A DNA stretch of 64,000 nucleotides from Atrina japonica (taxonomy: Eukaryota > Mollusca > Bivalvia > Pterioida > Pinnidae), in NCBI GenBank assembly GCA_030159075.1, contig BROG01000395.1:496001-560000 (forward strand). Reading direction: 5' to 3'. Below are positions 22,503-33,870 of this stretch, in pieces. Positions within the stretch are counted from its first letter, which is position 1. Every line of letters starts with the position of its first letter. The notes below the pieces were generated by a model. That model ran no database searches and had not been told where the DNA came from. It worked only from the letters and a program-made list of their open reading frames with translations. Position numbers and translations under genes: made by a program.

Positions 22503-22799
22503 ACCACCATACAATCTTTTGAAATATTAGCTTTTATTACCGTAGTTCTGAAATATAACTATACGGTGGAAACAGTACTGACCAGTAGCAAAGTCGGAAA
22601 ATCGCAACCAAAAACTGATTGAATCGCAACATGTTGCGAGTTTCCGATGATTTGTTAAATAACAAGCACAAGAAATGGTATGGATAATGCGTACTTTACT
22701 GAATGTTCAGAAAGATAGAATTTTAGTATTAAATGATCGGCAAAAAAGTTCAACACAAAAGACTTCTGTGGTGGCATTTTTCTGCCATCGAGTTACGAC

Positions 22800-23052
22800 T
22801 TACGACTTTTATGATGTTGACATAATTTTGTGTGATTATGTCGACATAATATGATATATGTCACATCATAGAGAAAGATGTCGACTTATTAATTCAACTT
22901 GTCGAGATAGTAACGCCGACTTGCTAGATAATTCGCGGCATATTGAATTTATAAGTCGACATCTTTTTCTAAGATGTCGAGATGTCGACATCTTCTCATA
23001 TTATGTCGACATATTCACAAAATTATGTCAACATCATAAAAGTCGTAAATGT
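22800..23052. mobile_element. Foldback element rich in gtcgacat
   Basis: ttacgacttttatgatgttg then acataattttgtg (from 22800) is inverted at ~23010-23050. Inner sequence repeats atgtcgacat in both arms. Probably related to the neighbouring 22224-22502 element through shared gttgacataatt. Confidence 0.75.
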
Positions 23053-23059
23053 TCTGAGC

Positions 23060-23615
23060 TGAGTGCATGCATCAGTTTCATGATTTGCATGGCAGAGTAT
23101 CACATAGTTCAGCGATAATGTTTTTAATGCAATGGCTTATTCCCCATTCCAATATTCAGATATATTTTCTTTGGCCATTGTTGTACTGCAGTTTAATGTT
23201 AGATATTTTGCCGTTGAAGTCTACGCCACTTTCGCCTCGTGCGTGGTGCATGTTCCCCTCTCATGGCTGCCCTCAGGTAATTTTTTGCAGACGCTCTGCA
23301 TCTTTTAGTTTTCTGATAAAGATCCAAATTGATGGATGCTTACACCCAACGCTGCTGTTCCACTGGGAGTGGAAACCTGAAATGCAACATAAATGCAATA
23401 AATAATAATTACCTTTTTATTTTTCCATTTGATTACACTGCTTTTTGCGCTTTTTGGGAGATTTGGCCCGTAAACCGGTTAACCACACAAAACCAATTGA
23501 TTTGCTTTATCATCCAAGTGACCGTCCTGGGTCGGCACTAGTGTGTAATCGAAAATCTTAATCTGACAAGTCAACGTAGGGGCCTAAGTATTTGAGTAGA
23601 CTTAATGGACTTATA
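23060..23615. other. Intergenic, no gene seen
   Basis: Frames at 23067-23405 and 23329-23541 show no known domain. Confidence 0.4.
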
Positions 23616-23912
23616 TTTGTGAATTTCCAGCCAGCTGGGAATGGGTTTTCAAAATATATGCAACTTATTCTGAATTTGAATACCCAGCTACAACCCAATT
23701 CCAAGTTGGCTGGAAATTCACCTGTAGTTGGGTATTCAAATCCAGATCTTGAACACCTAATTCACAGCTGGCTGGGAATTTGCCTGTAGCTGGGAATTTT
23801 GTAAATAACCAATCCCCATGAATACTCAATATCCAGCTGATTGGGAATTAGGTTGTAGCTGTGAATTCACGAATGTAGTTGGATACCCAATTCCCAACTC
23901 ACAGCCAACTTC
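23616..23912. repeat. Palindromic agctgggaatt-motif cluster
   Basis: The words ccagctgggaat, gtagctgggaattt and ttcccaactcac and their complements recur about a dozen times in both orientations, giving many overlapping short inverted repeats. No coding content. Confidence 0.65.
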
Positions 23913-23941
23913 ACAGACACATCAAACTGCTCCGACCTTGG

Positions 23942-24079
23942 CCCGCACATACGGAAGCTTACTAGGTCCGCATCAGTATTAAGTTTTTTTTATAGTTTGG
24001 TTATAACAAATTAAAAATTATATTAATTAAAATTATAAAACATACTGATGCAGAGCCCAAAAAGCCTCCGTACGTGCAA
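23942..24079. mobile_element. Inverted-repeat element, ~138 bp
   Basis: Left arm gcacatacggaagctt ... ccgcatcagtat and right arm catactgatgcagagc ... gcctccgtacgtgc are inverted relatives around an AT-rich centre (~23976-24040). Confidence 0.7.
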
Positions 24080-24871
24080 TATATCAATCCCTACCCAGAG
24101 TTATCGCTCCTCTTCATTCCTCTTATTAAATGCCAAGACTTGCATAAAATGCATATCACTGAAACAGTTTGGGTGCAGTTGAGACAGTTTTTCGCGATTT
24201 TAGCAAAGGTATTTATATGTGGATGCTCGTGTTATGAAAAATTAATTCGCTTATACAATACGTAACTGCACAGAATTTATCCATCCACAACTTTAAAACC
24301 TTGTACACTTAGAAAATTGTGATTATTTCTGTAATTTCATGACGACAGTTTAGCAGTTTTGTACCATATTTGAAAATTGTGTATGTGTTATGTAGTATAT
24401 TTAGAAATACTTTGATGTACTTTATTTGTACACCAGTTTTTGTTTTCGGAAAAATAACGATTTTTATCTGTCTCAAGTGCACTCAAACGGACTAATACCT
24501 ATTATGAGAACTATCGACAACAGTTTCTGTGTATTATATAGGAAATAATACTTCTTCACCCCCTATTTGTGGTGTATTTTGTAGGAACTATTCCCATGCA
24601 GTATTAATAGAAATAAACGACTCGTTTGAACGTAAAAATTTTCATTACATAAAATATGCAATTATACATATACATGTATATGCCAAAATTGTTTTGCCAA
24701 GCAAGAACGAGAACTCTCGGTAAAGATTGGCATTATGTTTGGTCGTCAACCGCGGGAAATTTTAAACGGCGGACCACCGTTGTAAGGCACTTTTTGTTGT
24801 ACAACAAGGTTTCTGCGTCTATATATCTAGAGAGATTTATTACAAGGGAATTTCTTTTTGCAGTATTAAAA
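24080..24871. other. Intergenic, no gene seen
   Basis: No domain in the frames at 24074-24265, 24529-24723 or 24656-24889. Lies downstream of the MULE relic on its strand; no continuation exon of that transposase was recognised. Confidence 0.45.
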
Positions 24872-26035
24872 TTACTTACCTTCGACTAGGTTATTTGTCC
24901 GTGTGTCCTTGTCTCTATTGAACACATTCCATATCTGTGGTGGAAAGTTTCCATCTAAATAGGTGTTCTGGAAGTAAGTCAGGAGATCTGTAATTTCCGG
25001 GTATCTGTTCCGCAGTCGCAAGGTGTCAGGACTATTAGCAAGCATGTGGAAGTTCTGTCGAACGAGTAGAAGAGGGAGGTGTCCAATGGACATCATTTTA
25101 ACGTAGTAGTTTATTTACTCTTCGTCTTCGACGGTATGCCCTTGCTAGTCCAACTTCTTGGATTTTACGCCATATGCTCTGCGTAAAGTGAAAATAACAT
25201 GCGGAAAGCGTAATTTGCGGAAGTTCAGTTTCAACAGCCAACTTTAAAGCGGTCTCAAAAGTCGCACACGACTGTGCGAGGTCGAAATCTTCTACCAGTA
25301 GCATGCCTGACTTTGGATTTTAAGTGTTGGAAAAACTGTCGGTAATGACCTACGGTCTTACCCGTCATCAAGGACCAAGCAAATGTAAGAAATCTGCCCA
25401 TGTATTTACCATGGATTGTGACCATCTGTGTATAAGGATGTGGGCTACTTTTAAATGTTCCATCGACATACACCGTAGAACATCCTTGTAAAAGGCGCAA
25501 ACTCTCTGTTGTAGCAAATATAGCTATCCCCCAGTTTGTTATCATGATGACTTAAAAAACGTTTACCAGACCAGGTTTTCTTCCACTCCCTCTTATTCTT
25601 ACATCGTCGACATTGCGAGGAATACGGGGTAGAACCGATTCGCGTTGCCTATGCAAAATGGAACGGACTCTCTGGAACTCAGGCAGGTCATCATCTTCGT
25701 AATTATCAATGCAACCTTCAATAACTTCATTGTAGACCCTCTTTAATTGGCTTCGTTGGGTCGTCTTTGATAGTTTCTTTCATTTGATTGATAGCTTCGG
25801 CTTCTCGAAGCGTATTGTCTTCGGGGGTATGATCATGTTCATTTACCGATTTAAATTCAATCTGCGGTTGACCTTCATCAAGATTAAATGCATTGGTTGA
25901 TAGGGTCGTCCTGCATGTTTTACGCCAACACCTCCAGTGGAAGACAGTTGCCTTTTTCTTATTGAGTTGGTACCGATATCCATTATTTACCAAGACTTTC
26001 TCTCTTTTTTTACACCTCTCATCACGTAAGCCCAT
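24872..26035 (-). pseudogene. FLYWCH-MULE transposase relic
   Basis: From 26035 leftwards: a FLYWCH zinc-finger-like domain (NNGYRYQLNKKKATVFHWRC, then CRTTLSTNAF, then EHDHTPED), then a linker, then a MULE transposase core. The core has VYVDGTFKSSPHPYTQM with the first catalytic Asp in DGTFK, IHGKYMGRFLTFAWSL, a second acidic region around RPRTVVCDF, CYFHFTQSIWRKIQEVGLAR, and C-terminal FPPQIWNVFNRDKDTRTNNL. The reading needs frame changes near 25745, 25550, 25255 and 25103, each consistent with one extra base, so it is broken. The last frame ends at a perfect donor (gaag-gtaagtaa) at ~24886. Terminal inverted repeats were not found. Confidence 0.87.
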
Positions 26036-26637
26036 GGTGGTTAACTTATGATTGGATACGTAGGATACCCCTATTTATATAAGCATCGTCGGCAACATTA
26101 TAGAAATTATGCCGCTTTTTTCATAATAAACCAATTGAACGTCTACAATTTTAGACACCGGCCGCTATAAGCCATCATCAAAGACAAAGAAATTTACATT
26201 GTAAACTTCCGTTGTTAATTTCAAACTAGCGCAGCCTTTCAGATATTATTTACAAATATAAAATGCCGACCGATGCTTTTAGAAATAAACAGAAACACCC
26301 GATGTATGTTCATTTCATATACTTGCTACAATGTAGACTTAAAAAATGCCGACCAATATGGCCAAAAAAAAAATGATAATGTAGAGTCAAAAAGCAACTT
26401 TCGGTGAACAGAATAGTCATCAAACAAGATGTGTTTTGTGGAACATGAATGCCCCCGCACGGCATCTTTGATAGTAAATGAGAAATATCAAGCAACCCTG
26501 TCTTTTCCTAAGATATCTTAAAAACGTGTTGAAAAATTTGAAAAACCCTGAATATATATAAAAATATATATAATATCACTACAACACCACAAAAAAGCAT
26601 TTAAAAAAATAAATAGACTTTAAGCATACCTTTTTTT
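26036..26637. other. Intergenic, no gene seen
   Basis: AT-rich; frame at 26310-26495 has no domain. Confidence 0.4.
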
Positions 26638-27904
26638 CAGTGGCGTAGGAAGCAAATCAAAAGGGGGGGGGCAATTTTTTTTTATTTTTTGCTTGCAAAA
26701 ATCGTTTCCATGCGCTTTTTGAGTATGAAAATGAATAATGTTATACTAGTATGCAGTAGTCGCACAGTTTAGAAAAAATAAAAGAATGTTGGGACAAAGT
26801 TTAAACTGAATGCGAAGAAATGTGTGCATCTACACAAACGGACCGTGGAATAAATGTTTGAAGAGAGTGAAAATGAATGAATCGGAGCGAGGCGCGAAAT
26901 TTTTTTGAAATTTCTTTTCCATTTTTCTGACTTTTTATACCAAAAATTAAGTTTTACACCTCATTAATTCATTCGCCAAGTAGAGCGAGGTGTGAAAATT
27001 TTGTGAAATTTCTTTTCATTCAATTTCCGACTCTTTACACCAGTTTTTCAACTTTAGGGGAACGATATCACTACTCATTACGCAAAATTTAAAAAAAAAA
27101 ACCCATTGGATATTTTTTCCGTGTTGCGGAACAGAAGGCAGCGTCAGCTGAATTCCCAAAAGGTTTAGGATTAACTTTGAGGTAACATTTCTTTAGGAGA
27201 TCGTCTATTATTCATCTAATGATTTTTTTTTTTATCTCTGCGTCCAGACAAGAAAATTAGGTCTAGTAGGCCTGAAGCATCAGTAAATCGCAACGGTTAC
27301 CCTTTTCAAAAGAAGTTTGAATCAGCGAAAAAGCTACTCAAATTCGGAGAAGAATTTCGTTCTAGTCCTCTAGACGTTTAAATTTTGACCCTTTTAAAAA
27401 TATTTATATAGATAAAGTGGGAAGTCAGATGAGGTATTCTTTAGCTTCCAGACACATAACCATTGTTTTCTCCGTAGCTCAGTTGCATCGTAAGATCAAC
27501 TGATATATTAATCTTTTTGCAGAGCTTAGCTAGGAGTAAACATTTTGGTAGACTTTAATTTAGAAACTCTGGGAAGCCTTTTTTCTATAGATAAAATTTG
27601 TTTTGAAAAAGTGGGGTGGCCCCTTCCTCTCTGGTTCACACAAACACCTACACAAACCCACCCACCCCCCACACACATACACACACAGAGGCAGAGTGGA
27701 TCCAGGAAATTCAATGTTAATGGAGGGAAATATAATTTGTAGAAATTATTTTGCCGAGCGTAGCGATGCGCGAAAATTATGGTAGACCCTCATTCAATAG
27801 CTCTGTATTCCAGATGTAATGATATTATTAAAAAAAATTTGGTCAGAAAAAGTGGGGGCCGCCCCCTGCCCCCCCCCCCCCCCCCCCCGCTCCCTACGCC
27901 TATG
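26638..27904. mobile_element. Possible 1.27-kb element with gtggcgtagg-type inverted ends
   Basis: cagtggcgtaggaagc with a G run follows 26638. The inverse, gctccctacgcctatg preceded by a run of ~25 C, ends at ~27904. Inside, gagcgaggcgcgaaattt and gagcgaggtgtgaaaatttt recur at ~26887 and ~26983, and gagcgtagcgatgcgcg occurs at 27755. Two internal ggtggcc/gggggccgcc C-rich segments (27613, 27855) suggest two partial copies in tandem. No transposase frame. Confidence 0.5.
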
Positions 27905-27975
27905 TATTTTCTATAATGAACTGAAAAAAGGTCAAAGGTCAAGGTCAAAAGGTAAAAAAATGTACCAAAAGTATC

Positions 27976-28058
27976 AAACCATCGGACTATCGGACCGTCG
28001 GACTATCGAACCGTCGGACTATCGGACCGTCGGACTATCGAACCGTCGGACTATCGGG
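27976..28058 (+). repeat. 16-bp tandem repeat, ~5 units
   Basis: accgtcggactatcga and accgtcggactatcgg alternate, preceded by accatcggactatcgg, giving a 32-bp higher-order alternation. Confidence 0.92.
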
Positions 28059-28139
28059 ATGTCCCCATCACCCTCTGCCCTTGACAACTTGGTATTTGTT
28101 AAAGTTGGTCTATATCTTATGTATTATAAATTTGCTTTT

Positions 28140-28184
28140 AAAATGATTTCACTAATCATTTTTATTGAAAATGATTAGTGAAAT
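28140..28184. repeat. Short hairpin
   Basis: atttcactaatcattttt and aaaatgattagtgaaat form a 17-bp stem with a ~3-4-base loop. Could be a foldback remnant. Confidence 0.75.
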
Positions 28185-28189
28185 GTGTG

Positions 28190-30878
28190 CTTATCAACAC
28201 TATTTTAAACACCTGATTGCAGTCTTTATATAAATAAAAGTATCAAGTCACTAAAGGAAATGTTTCCAATATTTAATGTTACCCTAACATGAATGCAAAT
28301 ATTGTCAAAATAAAAACAATATAACTGTGCAAACTATGAGTACATTTACTTCATGGGCCAAAAATGATAAAGCTGAGACAGCGATGGGACGAATTTAAAA
28401 TGGGCCGAGATCGCCCGATATGTACGAAAATAAATGCAAAGAGTAACAAGGCATCGCAGACGATACTAATCGTTTAATCCCCTCGCCGCAGAAACGTGAT
28501 GATGGACATGAATTATGAATTGAACAGGCTGATACAAATTTTAAATACTGATTAGTACAAATTTAAAGTGTACTATTGCCTAGCACATGTACATTTTGTT
28601 ACCTGTTGTGTTCACAAAAGCGTGTTGTTATTTGTCCTCCATGCTTATAAAAACATTTAACTAACCCAGAAGAGGGGGTATTCCGGATTTATTTTTTTTT
28701 AAACTTTATTTTCATGATTATTTCATTTCAGATTTAAATAATTGAAAATGATATTACTGAATATATAAATGTTAAGAAAATATTTTAAAATAAATAATCA
28801 TGCCTGTGAAGTGCGATTTAACCATAACTTTGTTTTGATATTCGACTCCGGTTTTTCAATTAGCCTGCGTCTACAAACTTCCTGCTCTAAATTTGAAATG
28901 AAACCGAAATACGTATTTTACGAATGTAAAGTGAAAGCAGCGATATATAAAGCTATTTTTATATATCGCTGGTGAAAGTAATCTCATTGTGTCAAATTAA
29001 TAGGTCGAACATAATATTCTTGTCATGGTAAGTATTCAGAAATAATATTTATATTAGGAATATATTTAAGTGGACTGAATCGTTCATCTGACATTCTTTT
29101 TGTTCTTTTTACTTTTATCCTAGGCTATGGCTTGGCCAACTATCTGCCCGGATTTTAAGTTACTTTTTTGGGGGGTGGGGGTAAAATCAGGATTTTACCA
29201 ACAAAAAATGTAACTTAAAATCAGGGCAGAGTTTTAGAACTACCGAAACATCGATGTCATCACAGGAGCTGGGAATACCCGGTCGTTGTACAATCACGGT
29301 GTTTGTACGGCCACCGGGTGTTTCCAGCAACTGTAAGGTTACACTTCCTCGACGTTTTAATTGAAATTATATCTTCTCTGAAAAAAAAAAAATATAATAA
29401 AACAAAAAATCCAAAAAAAATATAAAAAAATATATAAAATATAATTAAAAAAAAAAAAAAAAAATAAATAAATAAACAAAATAACTATAAATACATATAA
29501 ATAAAATAAAAATATAAAAAAATCAAAAAAAAATATAATAAAAATAAAAAAAAAATAAAATCAGAACCTTTTCTGAACATGTAAATGCTTGTATTACCCA
29601 CTACATGTATCTAAACTGTGAGGAGGTACACCCATCAAAAAATAAAATGTCCCGTATAAATATGATGTCCTAAACCAAAGTGCCACAGACGCGTAACATA
29701 GAAAAAAATTGAAATGGCCTAACTTTTCACAAGTTATTTTTACACATGTACATTATTGTGCAATACCTCGGGGACAGGGCTGCCATCCTATATAAAGAAC
29801 CAGGCCTAGGTTGAACTACATATATACACAGTTGCACATCACTAAAAGGTGGCAACTGTACTGTCACACAAGACATTTAAAAATATTGCCTTAAGGTCTA
29901 CTATATTTCTGTCTTATCCAACAAAGGGAGTATGGTTATTTTTCTCCCACTTCTTAACATTTGTGTCCATTTGTCTTCCCATATGTATTTTAGCATATAA
30001 ATGCAAGATGGGATTAACTTTCATGTACATGTGCATGTAAAGTTTAGCATATGCAGTTTGTGTACCCACTAGAATACATATACAAAGTAATTCTGATTTG
30101 GCAAAGATGGTAGATCTGGGCTTGAAATAAGCAGTAGTCGCTGGCCCCATGGCCAGTGAATAATCCATTGGATCAGTAAATTTCTTGTCTGAACTGGCCT
30201 TTTTGTCCAATAGAAATTTAGAAAAGAAAAACATATTAGCATGCTTAAATTATGAAAGTACATGTACAGTATTCTGTTGTTTAGAATGCAAAATGGTTAT
30301 TTTTATCTCATTATTTTTACTGCCAAAGAGGTATTAACGAAATTGACAATGTTTTTGTCTCAATACTCACCTTCCTAGAAGGTTCACATGAATTTGACAA
30401 ATCATTCGTGATAACAGTTGAGTCAAACTTGTACAAATGCTTTCACTTTTGATACATGTAATACTTTTATGTACTAAAGTCATATGCAAACACTTAAATG
30501 ATCTTGAAAGTTGACAGAGTAAATGTTCCGAAACAAAATGTGGCATTTTCTCACAGGGTTTATAAACTGTGTGAAAAAAAACCCCAGATGAAAATGAACT
30601 ATCTTATGTAGGCCATTAGATTTTTTTAATGATGAAGGGAAAAGGGATAAAAATAAAATGGGGGCAAAAATTTCCCTGTATACTGTATATAAAAAAATCA
30701 AATACATTGTATTAGAATTTTTACTTTTTACATTTTTATTTTCAGGTATGTCATGAAAATCCGTACATGTACATGTTGTGTCAAGAGAGTGATCTGTGCA
30801 CAGAGGCTGACCAGGGCGCCTGTCACTTTGCCACACATTATATATAAAGTAGAAACTCCCAAATTATCTAATAATTAA
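28190..30878. other. Intergenic: small foldback and A-rich tract, no gene seen
   Basis: 29145-29226 is a small foldback (gattttaagttacttttttg against aaaatgtaacttaaaatc) around a G-rich centre. 29376-29570 is almost pure A/T low-complexity sequence. 29840-30260 has frames on the minus strand (up to 106 residues) without a domain. The 900 bases before Apollo contain no recognised promoter motif. Confidence 0.5.
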
Positions 30879-30899
30879 TTGACACATCTTATAGAGACA

Positions 30900-32735
30900 A
30901 TGAATGGACATGTCATCCCAGATACTCCCATAGCAGTTGACTTTTGGAAAATAAGAGACTGTCCCAATGCTAGGATCTTTTTCCTCACCCATCTCCATGG
31001 TGACCACACTGTTGGACTTACATCCTCATGGCAACATGATATTTACTGTTCTGAAGTAACAGGAAAGTTACTAAAAGTGAAATATGATGTCAAACCATCG
31101 TTGATTAAAACTCTGGAGGTTGGGTCTAGCACCATTGTTTATCTTGATACTGATCACCAAGCTCAGATGTGTGTTACAGCAATAGATGCCAATCACTGTC
31201 CCGGTGCTGTAATGTTTTTGTTTGAAGGTTATTTTGGGAAGATACTTTACACAGGGGATTTCCGATTTCACGAACAAATGCACGAGGATCCAGTGTTACG
31301 TAATTTAAGTGATATAGACGTTTTGTACTTAGACAATACATATTGTTCTCCAAGATGTGTGTTTCCAACTAGAGAAGAAACTGTAAGGGAAATTTTGTCT
31401 TTAATTAAGGATAACAGTGAGGCTGACATTGTACTTGGTCTTCGAAGTCTTGGAAAAGAAGATCTACTGTTGAAAATTGCTGAAGAAACACAAGAGTGGA
31501 TTTCTGTTCCAACACAGTTGTTCAGGACTGCTGAAATTTTAGAATTTCCTGATGTACTACACACTGAAGAATGGGATTCCAGAATTAGAGTAGTTCAGTT
31601 CTATTCCATATCCAATAAAAACCTGCAAAATTGGAATCAAACGAGACCCACAATAGCCATTTTACCAACTGCTCTGTACACAGGACTAGATATGACTCCA
31701 TTTGCAAATCAAGATAAAGTTTTTGTGGTTCCTTACTCTGATCACAGTTCTTACCCTGAACTACTGGAGTTCATAAAAATGGTGAAACCCAAAATAATTC
31801 ATCCGATAGTACCTGAAAATACAAAGGGGCCATTTGGGGTTTGCATCCGTGACCGTGCAGATATGTCTTGCTTTCTACATTATGTGAGCAGAGAGGCAAG
31901 GCACACATTTGAAATACCAGCTTCCGTCAAGCGATGGATGTCTGCACCTTTGAAAATGAATACAACCTGTACTAGAAAAAGAAAGAGAGTGACTCTACAA
32001 AAACGACCTTCAAAGTCGAAGGTAAAGGGAGTCATTTTTGAAGAATCGGATAATGAAGATAATTGTAAAGAGTTGGAACATTCTCCAGAGTCAAAGAGAA
32101 AATCTACGTCATCTAACGAGTCTTTAGAGGGTCAAGATAATCACAAGTTAGAAGGGAAATATAGGTCAACTGAAGTAACATGGTCAGTGAGTCAAAATGA
32201 TAAGCAAACAGAGAGTCAAAATGACAGGCAAACAACAAAAGGCACAAAAATGTCACACAATTCTGTGGAATCAGATGATATGGAGGAAGTCATAGTCATC
32301 TCCGATGATGAGGCCATGGTGCAAGAGTTTCATCAAAACAAAGTTAATGATCCTGTAAAAGATTTAAATTATGCGCCACCCACAAAACTGAAAAATGTGT
32401 CTGTGAAATCAGTTTCGGTGAAAATATTGGGTACATGTACACAGTTCACTTCCTGTTCTGACAGATTTTCTTTTAAAAAAGACAAAACAAATATGGGACA
32501 CATTCATCCACCTGAAAATGTTGCTATGGCAACACCCAGTGTTGTGTCCAGGACTCCTAAGAAATCAGTGACTGAAGTGCAAAAGGGAGATAATAAAGTT
32601 AGACTTTCGGCAGAGTCAAATATTACTGCTGATAAAGAGAAGATAATCCATGTATATACACGTACATCTTCACCAGTAGTGAAGAAAAGTTTTCTCTGCA
32701 GAAAAATATCTGTGAAACCAATCAAACCATTATGA
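30900..32735 (+). CDS. DCLRE1B: 5' exonuclease Apollo (SNM1B), intronless
   Basis: Metallo-beta-lactamase/beta-CASP DNA 5' exonuclease of the SNM1 family; in vertebrates it processes telomere ends and takes part in interstrand-crosslink repair in the nucleus. I start at ATG 30900 (MNGHVIPDTPIAVDFW), which aligns residue for residue with human Apollo; the frame extends seven codons upstream only through a TTG. Metal ligands keep human numbering: H31-L-H33-G-D35-H36, H99 in DANHCPGAVMF, D120 in YTGDFRF. Beta-CASP motifs follow: LYLDNTYC, LRSLGKEDLL, and D281-H282 in PYSDHSSYPELL. Nuclease domain ~1-330; the remaining ~280 residues are polar and likely disordered. VIVISDDE at 464-471 is a textbook SUMO-interaction motif. 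The C-terminal TRF2-binding YxLxP motif of vertebrate Apollo is not visible. Length 611 against 532 in human. One uninterrupted exon, whereas vertebrate genes are split. Confidence 0.96.
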   Translation: MNGHVIPDTPIAVDFWKIRDCPNARIFFLTHLHGDHTVGLTSSWQHDIYCSEVTGKLLKVKYDVKPSLIKTLEVGSSTIVYLDTDHQAQMCVTAIDANHCPGAVMFLFEGYFGKILYTGDFRFHEQMHEDPVLRNLSDIDVLYLDNTYCSPRCVFPTREETVREILSLIKDNSEADIVLGLRSLGKEDLLLKIAEETQEWISVPTQLFRTAEILEFPDVLHTEEWDSRIRVVQFYSISNKNLQNWNQTRPTIAILPTALYTGLDMTPFANQDKVFVVPYSDHSSYPELLEFIKMVKPKIIHPIVPENTKGPFGVCIRDRADMSCFLHYVSREARHTFEIPASVKRWMSAPLKMNTTCTRKRKRVTLQKRPSKSKVKGVIFEESDNEDNCKELEHSPESKRKSTSSNESLEGQDNHKLEGKYRSTEVTWSVSQNDKQTESQNDRQTTKGTKMSHNSVESDDMEEVIVISDDEAMVQEFHQNKVNDPVKDLNYAPPTKLKNVSVKSVSVKILGTCTQFTSCSDRFSFKKDKTNMGHIHPPENVAMATPSVVSRTPKKSVTEVQKGDNKVRLSAESNITADKEKIIHVYTRTSSPVVKKSFLCRKISVKPIKPL

Positions 32736-33870
32736 TTACATACATGTATGGTGCTGTTATGAATACACAATTTATGTATTGTATATTTACATCTGTACAA
32801 TTTTTTTAATTTACAAACAGTATTGTTAGACAGGAATCAAATTTAGCATTTCTGTCTCATTAGTCAGTCGGACTAGTTGGAAACAAATTTTTTGGCAAAT
32901 TCTTTAGTCCCAAATTATTACGATGAATTACCAATTTAGCAAGTACTTACTGGATCAGTATCAGAATTACCTAAGTTATCTATTTTTGTGTTTTTATATT
33001 CTAATGAGTCGAAGCAACTATAATTGTCTTAGTTTAAGTTGCAAGAAAACACCAAGGGGCTGATTAAGTAAATTTGATGTTCGATCTACATATGTTATAC
33101 ATTTTCATTAATCATTGTTCAAGTTTATACTGTAATGTTGATACAGATTTCTACTAGTCAACCAGATTAGCTGAAGCACAACCTTGACTAGTCTGCTGTA
33201 AAAGTTACTAGTCTCGGACTGGCGGACTACTGCTAATTTCGAACCCAGATAGATATGATTATCTCCCTTGATCTTCAAACTGCAGCAATTGTAAATACAT
33301 TTGTAAATATATTAATAGTGTAACTATATAAACTTTTTCTAAAAAATCTTTAGACTTCATTGTTCTATTTTTTTTTTATATATTTACATACATGTATAAC
33401 TAATAATTTTTACATGCAATTCAAAGTTACGAAATTTATAAATTAATAAAATAGAAACTGAAAATTTGAATACATTTTATGTCTTTTAGCTTTATACCTG
33501 CTTAATTTGTTTGAATGATTTCTTTTTCACTCAGGTTCTTTCTGATGAGTCACAAATCATGGCATAAGTCCATACATGTACCTAAGATAACAATTTGTGC
33601 CACTTTACCTAGAGTGCATACATAGTAAGGTTGTATCTCTGGAAAATTGTTGTTCACAAGGTGTAACAAACAATAGAAAGGGGAGATAATTCTACATGTA
33701 TTAACTGTAAATCACCCGTTTCACCACAATTTTATTTTGTGTACTTACTGTTTCAGAAATGCATGTATTTCGCAAATAGACGTACATGTATTTATGATAT
33801 GAAAGGTTCCAAAACATGTATTTATGATATGAAAGGTTCCAAAGATTTTAATTTCGCAAGTTACAAGGGT
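32736..33870. other. Apollo 3' flank, no other gene
   Basis: AT-rich 3' UTR/intergenic sequence. An AATAAA at 33445-33450 is a candidate poly(A) signal. A 29-bp unit, catgtatttatgatatgaaa plus ggttccaaa, is duplicated in tandem at ~33786-33842. Confidence 0.5.

Noticed and set aside
29914..30263. Minus-strand frames of 106 and 64 residues upstream of Apollo
   Set aside because: No recognised domain, no splice context, and the DNA has the look of a dispersed repeat.
30879..30899. Upstream start for Apollo at TTG 30879
   Set aside because: Non-ATG, and homology to Apollo begins exactly at ATG 30900 (MNG...).
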